Assembly (NCBI RefSeq): GCF_030655415.1
Contig: NZ_JAURVN010000019.1
Coordinates: 70,519-134,518, forward strand
DNA from: Herminiimonas sp.
Lineage (GTDB): Bacteria; Pseudomonadota; Gammaproteobacteria; Burkholderiales; Burkholderiaceae
Length of the DNA: 64,000 nt
Direction: 5' to 3'
A program made the position numbers and the translations under genes. Below, one piece after another: positions 25,332 to 34,342 of the stretch. How positions within the stretch are numbered: position 1 is the stretch's first letter; each line of letters opens with the position of its first letter. Below the pieces are notes generated by a model, which was not told the origin of the DNA, ran no database searches, and was given only the letters and a program-made list of their open reading frames with translations.

Positions 25332-27290
25332 ATGAAACCCATAACCTCCACCCGCAGCATCGCTGCATGGCAACCGCTTGCGCTGGTTTCCGCTCTGGCG
25401 ACTTTGGCTTTTCCAGCCATCGCTCAAACATCTGTTGATCAAAAACTGGCACCGGTAACTGTTTCTGCATCGCGCTTTGCAAACGATGCTTCGTTTGCGC
25501 CGATAGGTGCGACAGTGATTACTGCCGCGCAAATTCGCGAGGCCGGCATTGGTAACGTCAATGAAGCGATACGAAAAATCGGTGGCGTGTATGGCCGTCA
25601 AAATTTGAATGGTACGTCTGACTTTCAACTCGACTTGCGTGGCTTTGGTGCTACTAGCGACAACAATCTGGTTGTCATGGTGGATGGCATTCGCATATCC
25701 GAGAATGAACAAGCGGTTGCGCTGATGTCGTCGATCTCGATTGAGTCGGTTGAGCGTATCGAAATTGTCCGCGGCGGTAGTAGCGTCTTGTACGGTGAAG
25801 GCGCAACCGGCGGCACGATCCAGATCATTACCAAACGCGGCGTTGCCGGTGCGACGCGCGGTTCGGTTTTCGCAGAAGTTGGCAATCGCAACAGCAAAGA
25901 AGTACGCGCATCACTTGCCAAAGGCTGGGATGGTTTTTCTATCGATGCAAATATCGGCGGACTGCATACCGATAACTACCGCGATAACAATGAGTTGAGA
26001 CAGGATAATTTTAGTGGCGGCATGCAGTGGGCATGGGCTGCAGGCCGTGCCGGAGTGCGTGTTGATTCGGCTCGACAGGATTCACGCCTGGCTGGCGGGC
26101 TTTCGTGGGCGGAGTACCTGCAAAATCCAAAGCAAACCAAGACACCAAACGACTTTGCATCTATAGATACAAATCGATATACCTTATTCGGCGAACAGCG
26201 TTTTGGTAACTGGGAAGTTGCTGCAGATATGTCATATAGGGATAAAACAGGAAATAGTTACTATGACTCGTTTAAATCTTATAGATCAGATGACGGCGCT
26301 ATGAAACAGTTCTCACCAAGAATTCGTCATGTGACGCAAGGCGGAACGACAAGAAACGAATTGGTAGCGGGTTTGGATTTTTCAGACTCTGATCGTCGTG
26401 TAAATTACGCCGGCTCTACGAATGTTGATGCAACGTCTCAGCAATCAAAGGCTATATACGTTAGAGATGAAATTCAGTTAGACAAACTGCGCGTTGCAGC
26501 AGGTGCTCGCCATAAGAAATTTGATCAAGATTTCAATAGCAATACTAGTTCTTACGACAAATCCTTTTCTTTAAACGCTTGGGATATACAGGCATCTTAT
26601 GAATTCTTACCTATATGGAGTGTATTCGCGAAGGCAGGACGTAGTTATCGGGTGGCTAATGTCGACGATAACTATGGAAAATCAACTAGTACGTTGCTTG
26701 ATCCGCAAACATCGAATGATTTCGAGTTGGGCACCAGTATTGGCAATAGTGCAAAAAAAATCACTGCCAAAATATTCAGACACAAATTGAAAAATGAAAT
26801 CTATTACGACCAAGTTTTGTATGCGAACGTTAATTTAGATCCGACCAAGCATGAAGGTATCGAACTCGAAGCAAGTGCACGTATTACCGAAACATTCGCA
26901 CTATCAGCAATCTTGCGGCACGTAGATGCCAAGTTTACTGACGGCCCATATGCAGGAAGAGAAATGACTCTGGTGCCAAAAAATACAGCAACCCTAAGGT
27001 TGAATTGGATGCCTGGCAATGGTCAAAGTGCAGATGTTGGCGTGCAATGGGTTGACTCACAGCGTTATGCCGGCGATTTCACAAATGCCTGTAATACACG
27101 TATTCCTTCTTTCGCAACGTTAGATGCACGTTATGCGGTTCGTATGGGGGCATGGGAGCTTGCTGTGACAGGCACTAATTTGACAGATAAAAATTATTTC
27201 TCGCAAGCCTTTGGTGAGTGTCGAGATTCGGCGAGTATTTATCCCGATGCTGGACGTGCTTTGAAAGTCTCCGCTCGTATGGACTTCTAA
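25332..27290 (+). CDS. btuB: TonB-dependent corrinoid receptor, BtuB-like (copy 1)
   Basis: 652-residue outer-membrane receptor from the ATG at 25332. Signal peptide of about 35 residues ends AIAQ; a TonB box LAPVTVSASRF follows at the mature N-terminus. The plug domain shows EAIRKIGGVYGRQNLNGTSD and VERIEIVRGGSSVLYGEGAT, and the barrel ends in Phe (SARMDF), as needed for BAM-dependent insertion. The upstream cobalamin riboswitch makes corrinoid uptake the best call. The following unit encodes a paralogue; the two are nearly the same in the plug and C-terminus but differ more in barrel middle, where extracellular loops lie. A terminator follows. Confidence 0.92.
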   Translation: MKPITSTRSIAAWQPLALVSALATLAFPAIAQTSVDQKLAPVTVSASRFANDASFAPIGATVITAAQIREAGIGNVNEAIRKIGGVYGRQNLNGTSDFQLDLRGFGATSDNNLVVMVDGIRISENEQAVALMSSISIESVERIEIVRGGSSVLYGEGATGGTIQIITKRGVAGATRGSVFAEVGNRNSKEVRASLAKGWDGFSIDANIGGLHTDNYRDNNELRQDNFSGGMQWAWAAGRAGVRVDSARQDSRLAGGLSWAEYLQNPKQTKTPNDFASIDTNRYTLFGEQRFGNWEVAADMSYRDKTGNSYYDSFKSYRSDDGAMKQFSPRIRHVTQGGTTRNELVAGLDFSDSDRRVNYAGSTNVDATSQQSKAIYVRDEIQLDKLRVAAGARHKKFDQDFNSNTSSYDKSFSLNAWDIQASYEFLPIWSVFAKAGRSYRVANVDDNYGKSTSTLLDPQTSNDFELGTSIGNSAKKITAKIFRHKLKNEIYYDQVLYANVNLDPTKHEGIELEASARITETFALSAILRHVDAKFTDGPYAGREMTLVPKNTATLRLNWMPGNGQSADVGVQWVDSQRYAGDFTNACNTRIPSFATLDARYAVRMGAWELAVTGTNLTDKNYFSQAFGECRDSASIYPDAGRALKVSARMDF

Positions 27291-27319
27291 CGACAAAATA
27301 AATAGTTCTAGAAATATTC

Positions 27320-27368
27320 TCGCGCATGCGATGCCGGTTCAATCTCGGTATTCCATGCGCGATTTTTT
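27320..27368 (+). terminator. Terminator after receptor copy 1
   Basis: TCGCGCATG (27320-27328) pairs with CATGCGCGA (27354-27362), followed by TTTTTT. The CGCGCATG core recurs in the terminator after receptor copy 2, so the terminator belongs to the duplicated unit. Confidence 0.88.
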
Positions 27369-27526
27369 ATCTGCTTTCACTTGCAACAAATGATCCGAAT
27401 TATCAATTCGATATCGTGCACTCATCTCTCAGCACAAGAAAACCTTGTGGTGCTGATGAAACATCAATGTCGCTAAGTATTTGGCACAGTTGCCCCAAGA
27501 CTATTGCCGGCCTTACAATGTCGCCA

Positions 27527-27747
27527 GTTTTGGTGCTCGCAGACATGTTCATGTCTGCAGTTAAACGGGAAACACGAAGCTTCTAGCTAACGTGTGCTGC
27601 CCCCGCAACGGTAATCAAGCGTCACGTAGTTGTGACAGATCGTCTCTCAAACCACTGTGCGTAATGCATGGGAAGGTGAGGCCATCATGCTTGCAAGCCC
27701 GGATACCGGCCAGGACAGGTGGAAATGCTGCGAACGGGGATCTTCGC
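27527..27747 (+). promoter_or_regulatory. Cobalamin riboswitch 2
   Basis: Same order of elements as riboswitch 1: GGTGCTCGCAG, TTAAACGGGAAACACGA, TGCCCCCGCAACGGTAA, CCACTGTG, GGGAAGGTGAGG and the identical B12 box AGCCCGGATACCGGCC at 27696-27711. A short stem at 27730-27747 again presents ACGGGGA in its loop. Stems differ from riboswitch 1 with paired changes (GCGGAC/GCCCGC region becomes GCAGAC/GTCTGC), which supports the fold. Confidence 0.96.
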
Positions 27748-27827
27748 GACGCGATTCGCGCTCGTGCTGGTCATTCCGGTTCCTGTCGTCTCGGTCGTTG
27801 ATTCTCTTCCTGTATTTCTTTTCAATT

Positions 27828-27849
27828 CAGCCTGCGGGGAAGTGGGCTG
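27828..27849 (+). promoter_or_regulatory. Downstream stem-loop of B12 leader 2
   Basis: Stem CAGCC/GGCTG with 12-base loop TGCGGGGAAGTG; GCGGGG is complementary to CCCCGC at 27601-27606. A TTTTTT run lies 7 bases after the stem (27856-27861), so a termination role is possible here, unlike in leader 1. Confidence 0.58.
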
Positions 27850-27873
27850 GGTGCATTTTTTGAAAACGAACTC

Positions 27874-29856
27874 ATGAATCCCGCATCATCAAACCGCAGC
27901 ATCGCTGCATGGAAGCCGCTCGCGCTGGTTTCGGCAATCGCCACACTTTCATTCCCTGTAATTGCACAAACAACGACGGAGCATAGTTTGGCTCCGGTGA
28001 CGGTGTCAGGATCGCGTTTTGCAAGTGGTCCTGAATCTGCGCCTATTGGCGCAACCGTAATTAGCGCGGAACAAATTCGCGAAGCCGGCATTAACAATGC
28101 GAACGAAGCTATAAGAAAACTTGGCGGCATATTTGGACGTCAAAATCTGAATGGAACGTCCGATTACTCGCTTGATTTGCGCGGATTTGGTTCCGCTAGC
28201 GATCAGAATGTGGTGATCATGGTCGATGGCATTCGCATATCCGAGAATGAAGGTGCGACTGCATTGATGTCGTCTATTCCTGTAGAAGCGATTGAACGTA
28301 TTGAAATTGTGCGGGGCGGCAGTAGCGTCATGTACGGCGAAGGCGCAACCAGCGGAACGATTCAAATTATTACCAAACGCGGTACAGCAGGCAAAACAAG
28401 TGGATCCCTTGTTGGTGTGGTAGGTAACCGCGAATATCGCGAAATGCGCGCGTCTCTGACTAAGGGGTGGGATAATTTTTATATTGATGCGAATGTAGGT
28501 AGCATCAAGACAGATAACTATCGTGACCATAATGCACTGAGACAGGATAACTTTAGCGGTGGCTTGCAATGGTCTTACGCAAATGGTGGTCGCGTTGGTG
28601 TACGTGTCGACGCCGGACGTCAGGATTCTGAACTCGCAGGTAGTATTGCGACCTTAGCCCGTTTCTACCAAAATCCTCGACAATCAAACAGTATTCGTAA
28701 TGCCTCAATCGATTCGGATCGATACACCTTGTTTACAGAAAATCGTGCGGGTAACTGGGAATTCGCTACGGATCTTTCCAAACGTTTTAAAAGAGCAAAT
28801 TCCGGCAACCAAGGCGCGGTTCCAACGATATACAACGGCGAAGTGACGCAATTTTCTCCGCGGGTACGTCATGTCTTCAGTTCTGCCGATCTCAGAAATG
28901 AAGTGGTTTTTGGTGCGGATGCCATTAATTCGAGTCGACGTCAAAGTGTAGGAAGCCTGACCAGCCGCGACGGCTCACAGGATTCGCGCGCGATTTATGT
29001 AAAAGATGAAGTTCAATCCGGCAAGGCGCGTGTTTCAGTGGGTGCGCGTCGAGAACATTTTGACCAGACTATGATCGGCACCAGAGCCTATGACCAATCG
29101 TTTGCTTTGAACGCAGCAGATCTGCAAGGTAGTTATGAGATCACCCCATTGGTGAACGTATTTGCAAAAGCTGGACGTAGCTATCGTGTTGCAAACATCG
29201 ATGAAAACTCGGGCTCGACTAAATCCGGAAAACCGATCAAACCGCAGACGTCCAACGATTTTGAATTGGGCTCATCCTTGGGTAACGATCATAAGAAACT
29301 GACTGTGAAATTTTTCCGTCATGATCTGAAAAACGAGATCTATTATGATCGTAGTATTCCATCTGACGCAACCAGTGGCTTCGGGGCAAATACAAATCTT
29401 GACCCAACGCAGCGCGAAGGTATCGAGCTTGAAGCGCGGGCCAATTTGACAGCGGAATTCTCTCTGGTTGCAGTATTGCAGCATGTGTCAGCAAAATTCA
29501 CTGAAGGGCAATATGCCGGACGTGAAATGACCTTGGTGCCTAAAAACAATGCAACCATGCGTTTGAATTGGGTGTCGGGTAATGGACAGAGTGCAGATGT
29601 CGGCGTGCAATGGGTAGACCAGCAGCGTTACGGAGGTGATTTCAGCAATACCTGTACCGCACGTATTCCTGCATTTACAACCGTTGATGCTCGTTATGCG
29701 ATACGTTCTGGTTCCTGGGAATACGCTCTTAGCGGTACTAACTTGACCGGCAAGGATTATTTTAGTCAAGCATTTGGTACTTGCGCTAATAATTCATCCA
29801 GTATTTATCCAGATCCAGGCCGTGCAGTTAAACTGTCAGCGCGCTATGACTTTTAG
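27874..29856 (+). CDS. btuB: TonB-dependent corrinoid receptor, BtuB-like (copy 2)
   Basis: 660-residue paralogue of the preceding receptor with the same parts: signal peptide ending VIAQ, TonB box LAPVTVSGSRF, plug motifs EAIRKLGGIFGRQNLNGTSD and IERIEIVRGGSSVMYGEGAT, and a beta-barrel ending in Phe (SARYDF). It has its own cobalamin riboswitch and terminator. Middle barrel strands and loops differ from copy 1, including a change in the region after residue 260, so the two may favour different corrinoids. The btuCD transport genes begin about 100 bases after it. The start ATG lacks a strong ribosome-binding site. Confidence 0.92.
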   Translation: MNPASSNRSIAAWKPLALVSAIATLSFPVIAQTTTEHSLAPVTVSGSRFASGPESAPIGATVISAEQIREAGINNANEAIRKLGGIFGRQNLNGTSDYSLDLRGFGSASDQNVVIMVDGIRISENEGATALMSSIPVEAIERIEIVRGGSSVMYGEGATSGTIQIITKRGTAGKTSGSLVGVVGNREYREMRASLTKGWDNFYIDANVGSIKTDNYRDHNALRQDNFSGGLQWSYANGGRVGVRVDAGRQDSELAGSIATLARFYQNPRQSNSIRNASIDSDRYTLFTENRAGNWEFATDLSKRFKRANSGNQGAVPTIYNGEVTQFSPRVRHVFSSADLRNEVVFGADAINSSRRQSVGSLTSRDGSQDSRAIYVKDEVQSGKARVSVGARREHFDQTMIGTRAYDQSFALNAADLQGSYEITPLVNVFAKAGRSYRVANIDENSGSTKSGKPIKPQTSNDFELGSSLGNDHKKLTVKFFRHDLKNEIYYDRSIPSDATSGFGANTNLDPTQREGIELEARANLTAEFSLVAVLQHVSAKFTEGQYAGREMTLVPKNNATMRLNWVSGNGQSADVGVQWVDQQRYGGDFSNTCTARIPAFTTVDARYAIRSGSWEYALSGTNLTGKDYFSQAFGTCANNSSSIYPDPGRAVKLSARYDF

Positions 29857-29886
29857 TTTTAAATTGATATAAATTGTTGTTATCGT

Positions 29887-29935
29887 CGCGCATGCCGGTT
29901 TCGGAAATTTCCCTAACTCGCATGCGCGAATTTTA
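29887..29935 (+). terminator. Terminator after receptor copy 2
   Basis: CGCGCATGC (29887-29895) pairs with GCATGCGCG (29920-29928), followed by AATTTTA. The T-run is weaker than in the first copy, so read-through into btuC is possible and would bring the downstream operon under riboswitch 2. Confidence 0.75.
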
Positions 29936-29962
29936 TGAGAAATACTGAATGATTTTTTTACC

Positions 29963-31012
29963 ATGAGCATGTTGGCACATCGGGCTATCAGCATTCCCAG
30001 ACCGCAAGGTCGCAAGCGCGCGTGGATGGTTTTGTCTGCCCTAGTTTTTCTAGCTTTGCTGAGTGTGGTGATTGCGTGTGTAGTTGGTTCGGTAGCGTTG
30101 CCCTTGCAGGATGTAGTGTCTGCGATGCGTGAACTAATGCAGGGAACGACTTCGACGATGGCAGCGACGATGGTTGATTTGCGCCTCAGTCGCGCGCTGT
30201 CGGCTTTTGTTACCGGTGCCACGCTGGCGTTGGCGGGTGTGATGATGCAGGCGCTGTTGCGCAATCCCTTGGCTGAGCCTTATGTGCTGGGTGTTTCTGG
30301 CGGCGCTGCAGTCGGCGCGCTTGGCGCGATGCTGCTGTTTTCGATGACATGGTCGATTGATGTCGCTGCTTTTGCTGGTGCGATGGCCGTATCGCTCATG
30401 CTGTATTTGTTGGCGCAGCGTGATTTGCGCGGCAGTGTTAATTCGGATGGTGGCGCGCCATTGTTGTTATTGACCGGTGTGATACTCGCTTCCGGCTGTA
30501 GCGCATTGGTGGCATTGATGTTATCGATCGCGCCGGACAATCGTCTACGCGGCATGGTGTTCTGGATGATCGGCGATCTGTCGGGTACGCAATTTCGCTG
30601 GTTGCCGTGGATTGTATTAATTGGTGCCTTGATTTTTTCTACGCGCGCTGCACGCGCGATCAACGTGATTGCATTGCATGCCGAAGCGGCCGTGACTTTG
30701 GGAATCAACGTTGCAAAATTCCGGATCGGATTATTTATATGTGCTGCCTTGTTGACGGCGAGCGCGGTTAGTAATGCGGGTAGCATCGGTTTTGTCGGAC
30801 TGATCGTGCCGCATGCCTGTCGTTTTGTTCTGGGGCCCGATCATCGGCTGTTGTTACCCGCGGCAGCTTTAGTTGGTGGCGCATTTCTGGTGTTGGCAGA
30901 TACCCTGGCGCGTAGCGTCGTCGCACCTCAGCAGCTGCCGGTCGGCGTGATCACCGCGATCATCGGTGTGCCGGTATTTCTTCTGCAGTTACATCAGTTG
31001 AGGAAGCGCTGA
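29963..31012 (+). CDS. btuC: Vitamin B12 ABC transporter permease BtuC
   Basis: 349-residue FecCD-family permease with about ten membrane helices. Family signatures are ALLRNPLAEPYVLGVSGGAA (after helix 2) and FVGLIVPHACRFVLGPDHR near the C-terminus, where the coupling helices meet the ATPase. FecCD permeases carry siderophores or corrinoids; the corrinoid call comes from btuD overlap, btuF downstream and riboswitch-controlled receptors upstream. The stop overlaps the btuD start (TGATG). Confidence 0.92.
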   Translation: MSMLAHRAISIPRPQGRKRAWMVLSALVFLALLSVVIACVVGSVALPLQDVVSAMRELMQGTTSTMAATMVDLRLSRALSAFVTGATLALAGVMMQALLRNPLAEPYVLGVSGGAAVGALGAMLLFSMTWSIDVAAFAGAMAVSLMLYLLAQRDLRGSVNSDGGAPLLLLTGVILASGCSALVALMLSIAPDNRLRGMVFWMIGDLSGTQFRWLPWIVLIGALIFSTRAARAINVIALHAEAAVTLGINVAKFRIGLFICAALLTASAVSNAGSIGFVGLIVPHACRFVLGPDHRLLLPAAALVGGAFLVLADTLARSVVAPQQLPVGVITAIIGVPVFLLQLHQLRKR

Positions 31013-31812
31013 TGCAAACTAAGCAATTGCAGTTGCGAATTGCCGATCGCTTATTGGTCGATGCGCTGGACTGGAAAATAAATCCGGGTGAATGCTGGTG
31101 CGTGATCGGCCGCAATGGCGCCGGTAAAAGCACTTTGCTACGTACCTTGGTTGGTTTGCGTGCGGCCGAAGGCGGTTCGATTGCATTGAATGGCCGCGCG
31201 CTGAACGATTGGCAGCTAGAGGATCTGGCGCGCCAACGTGCGTTTTTACCGCAAGGTAGAAGCGATGCGTTTGCCTATCGCGTCATCGAAACAGTCTTGA
31301 CTGCGCGTCATCCGTATCACGAGTCGGCTTATTGGGAATCGGATGCTGACTATGCGGCAGCACATTCAGCACTTCAACAAATGGATGTCGATGCACTGGC
31401 CGATCGCGATGTGCGCTCCTTGTCAGGTGGCGAGCGGCAGCGTGTTGCGATTGCCGCTGTGCTGGCACAAGACACACCATTATTATTACTGGATGAACCA
31501 ACCAACGCCCTCGATTTGGCGCATCAAGTCAGTGTCATGAGTTTGCTCGACAAACTATGTCGCGAACAAAAAAAATCTGTCGTCATGGTTAGCCATGATT
31601 TAAATCTCGCACATAGCGTTGCAACCCATGCCTTGCTATTAATGGGTGATGGCCGTTGGTATGCCGGCAGTGTTGATGATGTGATGCAAGCACCGTTGTT
31701 GAGCGAATGTTTGGGCCATCCTATCGAGATAGTCAAACATGGCAAGCGCACCATTTATCTGGCTGGCGATAGCGAACAAGCAGTGAAGAAGACAAGAAGT
31801 GAAGAAGAATAA
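31012..31812 (+). CDS. btuD: Vitamin B12 ABC transporter ATP-binding protein BtuD
   Basis: 266-residue ATPase. Walker A GRNGAGKSTLL, Q-loop FLPQGR, signature LSGGERQRV, Walker B LLLLDEPTNALD and switch His in VSHDLN are all intact. It couples ATP hydrolysis to corrinoid passage through BtuC. The start overlaps the btuC stop by one base; cobO follows after 2 bases, so import and adenosylation are co-expressed. The C-terminal tail is Lys/Glu rich. An iron-siderophore role is less likely in this context. Confidence 0.93.
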   Translation: MQTKQLQLRIADRLLVDALDWKINPGECWCVIGRNGAGKSTLLRTLVGLRAAEGGSIALNGRALNDWQLEDLARQRAFLPQGRSDAFAYRVIETVLTARHPYHESAYWESDADYAAAHSALQQMDVDALADRDVRSLSGGERQRVAIAAVLAQDTPLLLLDEPTNALDLAHQVSVMSLLDKLCREQKKSVVMVSHDLNLAHSVATHALLLMGDGRWYAGSVDDVMQAPLLSECLGHPIEIVKHGKRTIYLAGDSEQAVKKTRSEEE

Positions 31813-31814
31813 AT

Positions 31815-32450
31815 ATGAGTGAAGATAAAAACAGCGCAGACCAAGAAGTCGATGGCGTCACCGAACGTCACAACGCGCGTATGGCGCGCAAAAAAGAAGT
31901 TGTCGATAAAAAGATCGATGCTGCCAAACGAGATGCCGGCGTATTGCTGATCACCTGCGGCAACGGCAAGGGAAAAAGTTCAAGCGCCTTCGGTATGGCA
32001 GCACGTGCGCTTGGGCACGGTATGAAAGTCGGTGTAGTGCAGTTCATCAAAGGTGCGATTGCAACTGGTGAAGAAAATTTCTTCCGCCGTTTTCCGGATG
32101 AGATCAGCTTCCATGTAATGGGCGAAGGCTATACATGGGAAACGCAAAACCGTGAACGCGATGTTGCAAATGCGGAAATCGCATGGAGCAAGGCGAAGGA
32201 ATTGTTGAACGATCCTAAGATCGGTTTGATTGTGCTGGATGAATTGAACATTGCATTGAAGTACAAGTACCTTGATGTGCAACGTGTCATTGAGGATTTG
32301 CAAGCGCGTCCGGCCATGCAGCACGTAGTGATAACCGGTCGCGGCGCGCCGCCAGAACTGATCGCAGTGGCTGATACTGTCACCGAGATGCAGCTAGTCA
32401 AACATGCATTTGCGGCAGGGATCGCGGCACAACCCGGTGTGGAATGGTAA
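31815..32450 (+). CDS. cobO: Cob(I)yrinic acid a,c-diamide adenosyltransferase
   Basis: 211-residue CobA/CobO-type ATP:corrinoid adenosyltransferase. P-loop GNGKGKSSSAFGMAARALGHG lies at about 52-72 (broken here to GNGKGKSSSAFGMA), after a charged N-terminal tail of about 40 residues. VVQFIKG, GLIVLDELNIALKYKYL and VITGRGAPPELIAVAD follow, all typical of the family. It adds the upper adenosyl ligand, needed for both salvage and synthesis. It sits between btuD and cbiA. Confidence 0.95.
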   Translation: MSEDKNSADQEVDGVTERHNARMARKKEVVDKKIDAAKRDAGVLLITCGNGKGKSSSAFGMAARALGHGMKVGVVQFIKGAIATGEENFFRRFPDEISFHVMGEGYTWETQNRERDVANAEIAWSKAKELLNDPKIGLIVLDELNIALKYKYLDVQRVIEDLQARPAMQHVVITGRGAPPELIAVADTVTEMQLVKHAFAAGIAAQPGVEW

Positions 32451-32480
32451 TGATGACGATCATTTATGGGAACAAAAAAC

Positions 32481-33779
32481 ATGACTAGTGCGCGCATTGT
32501 TTTGATTTCCGGAATTGCGTCAGGGCAGGGCAAGACGACCGTCACTGCTGCACTGGCGCGCAAGTTGATCAAGCAGGGTTTGCGCGTACGCGTCTTCAAG
32601 ACCGGCCCCGATTATCTTGATCCGATGATCTTGCAACGCGCTAGCGGCGCTGAAGTATATGCACTGGATTTGTGGATGGTTGGTCTGGACGATTGCCGCA
32701 GATTATTGGCACAGGCCGCGACAGAAGTTGATGTGATTTTGATTGAAGGCGTGATGGGTTTGTATGATGGCGATCCGTCATCGGCCGATCTCGCGCGTGC
32801 ATTCGGCGTGCCGGTTCTCGTTGTATTGGATGCGGCCAAGATGGCGCAGACGGTTGGTGCAATCGTGCTGGGTCTGCAGCAATACGGTCCGGTAGAACTG
32901 GCCGGTGTGATCGTCAATCGCGTCGCCAGTGCATCTCACGCAAGACAGATTACACAAGGCATACGCGACGTCCCTTTGCTGGCAACCTTGCCAAAACTGC
33001 AGACGTCGCTGCCCGAACGTCATCTTGGTTTGGTACAGCCTGATGAAATTGCGCAGGTTGATCAACTACTTGATCAGCTTGCCGATCAGATCGATCTCGA
33101 TATGGATGCATGGAATAGGATCGTGCCTGTCACGCTGGATGAGAGCCTGACGCAGACCAGTGGGCCACAGCTCCTTGCTGGAAAAAATATCGCAATCGCA
33201 CGCGATGCCGCATTTGCATTTGTCTATCACGCCAATTTGGAATGTCTGCGTGCTTCGGGCGCGCAACTGCAATTCTTTTCGCCTTTGAATGATGAGCCGG
33301 TGCCTGCCGATGCGGATGCAGTTTATATTCCCGGCGGTTATCCAGAGCTGCATTGCGCGACTTTGTCGGCCGCTCAGCGCTGGCAAGATTCCATGCGCGA
33401 TGCCCATGCGAAGGACATTCCGATACTTGCCGAATGTGGCGGCATGATGGTCGTGGCTGATACGCTCACAGATGCTGAAGGCAAAGCCTGGCCTATGGTG
33501 GGTTTGTTAAAGGGCGAAGTCAGCATGCAAAAAAAATTGGCGGGACTTGGCATGCAGGCATTGGCGACAGCCGATGGCGAGTTGCGCGGCCATGCATTCC
33601 ACTACTCAATTTTGTCGACCGATGCAGAGCCGGTCGCACAGACCGTCAAGCGATCAAATGGCGCACAGGGAGAAGCTGTTTATAAACAGCGCGCATTGAT
33701 CGCAACGTATTTTCACGCTTACTTTTCATCCTGCCCGGCAGCGATGGCAAATATTTTTTCCAAAGGGGATTTGGCTTGA
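32481..33779 (+). CDS. cbiA: Cobyrinate a,c-diamide synthase
   Basis: 432 residues from the ATG at 32481, which has GGGA 9 bases upstream; an ATG at 32466 would add 5 residues but has no good ribosome-binding site. N-terminal ATPase half with SGIASGQGKTTVTAALARKL and DYLDPMILQRA; C-terminal type I glutaminase-like half with the nucleophile Cys in LAECGGMMV, preceded by YIPGGYPEL, and a HAFHYS motif. It amidates carboxylates a and c of the corrin ring. Its presence without ring-building genes nearby suggests use of imported incomplete corrinoids or ring synthesis elsewhere. It overlaps cobU by one base (TGATG). Confidence 0.94.
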   Translation: MTSARIVLISGIASGQGKTTVTAALARKLIKQGLRVRVFKTGPDYLDPMILQRASGAEVYALDLWMVGLDDCRRLLAQAATEVDVILIEGVMGLYDGDPSSADLARAFGVPVLVVLDAAKMAQTVGAIVLGLQQYGPVELAGVIVNRVASASHARQITQGIRDVPLLATLPKLQTSLPERHLGLVQPDEIAQVDQLLDQLADQIDLDMDAWNRIVPVTLDESLTQTSGPQLLAGKNIAIARDAAFAFVYHANLECLRASGAQLQFFSPLNDEPVPADADAVYIPGGYPELHCATLSAAQRWQDSMRDAHAKDIPILAECGGMMVVADTLTDAEGKAWPMVGLLKGEVSMQKKLAGLGMQALATADGELRGHAFHYSILSTDAEPVAQTVKRSNGAQGEAVYKQRALIATYFHAYFSSCPAAMANIFSKGDLA

Positions 33780-34324
33780 TGCGGACACTGATCATCGGCG
33801 GAGCTCGCTCCGGTAAAAGCGCATATGCGGAGCGACTCGCTGTTGCCTCGAGAAAACGTATCGTCTATATCGCAACGGCGCAGGCTGGCGATGATGAGAT
33901 GAGGGTGCGGATTGCGCATCATCGTGAGCGCCGCGATGTGTACTGGACTACGGTCGAAGAAACAATCGAGTTGGCTCGCGCGATTGAAAAACATAGTGGG
34001 CCCGATACTCTGATACTTGTTGATTGCCTGACAATTTGGCTTTCCAATCTGCTGTTCTCAGAAGCGCGCAGCTATCCCGAAGTGGGCGTGATAGAACCAC
34101 CAGCAGCTTTCCAGTATCAACGCGCACTATTGCTGCAGGCTTTGGAAAATGCCAAAGGCGGCGTGATCCTCGTGTCGAATGAAATCGGGCAGGGAGTGAT
34201 TCCGCAAGGCGCAATTTCGCGTTGGTTTGTCGATGAGTCCGGTCGCTTGAATCAAGACATTGCTGCGGTATGTGATCGTGCGGTCTTGATCGTTGCAGGT
34301 TTGCCTCTTGCGCTCAAAGGTTGA
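33779..34324 (+). CDS. cobU: Bifunctional adenosylcobinamide kinase / guanylyltransferase
   Basis: 181 residues. N-terminal P-loop GGARSGKSAYAE, then KRIVYIATAQAGDDEM and RIAHHRERR, where the His region includes the guanylylated His, then LVDCLTIWLSNLL, VSNEIGQGVIP and GRLNQ. It phosphorylates adenosylcobinamide and transfers GMP, giving the substrate of CobS. The ATG overlaps the cbiA stop; a TTG three bases upstream has slightly better spacing to AAGGGGA and could be used instead. Confidence 0.95.
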   Translation: MRTLIIGGARSGKSAYAERLAVASRKRIVYIATAQAGDDEMRVRIAHHRERRDVYWTTVEETIELARAIEKHSGPDTLILVDCLTIWLSNLLFSEARSYPEVGVIEPPAAFQYQRALLLQALENAKGGVILVSNEIGQGVIPQGAISRWFVDESGRLNQDIAAVCDRAVLIVAGLPLALKG

Positions 34325-34342
34325 TGTGAGATTGATTTGTTA

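Noticed and set aside
28006..28569. 187-codon minus-strand frame inside receptor copy 2 (and a similar one in copy 1)
   Set aside because: Lies wholly opposite the plug domain of the TonB receptors; presence in both copies simply reflects the duplication.
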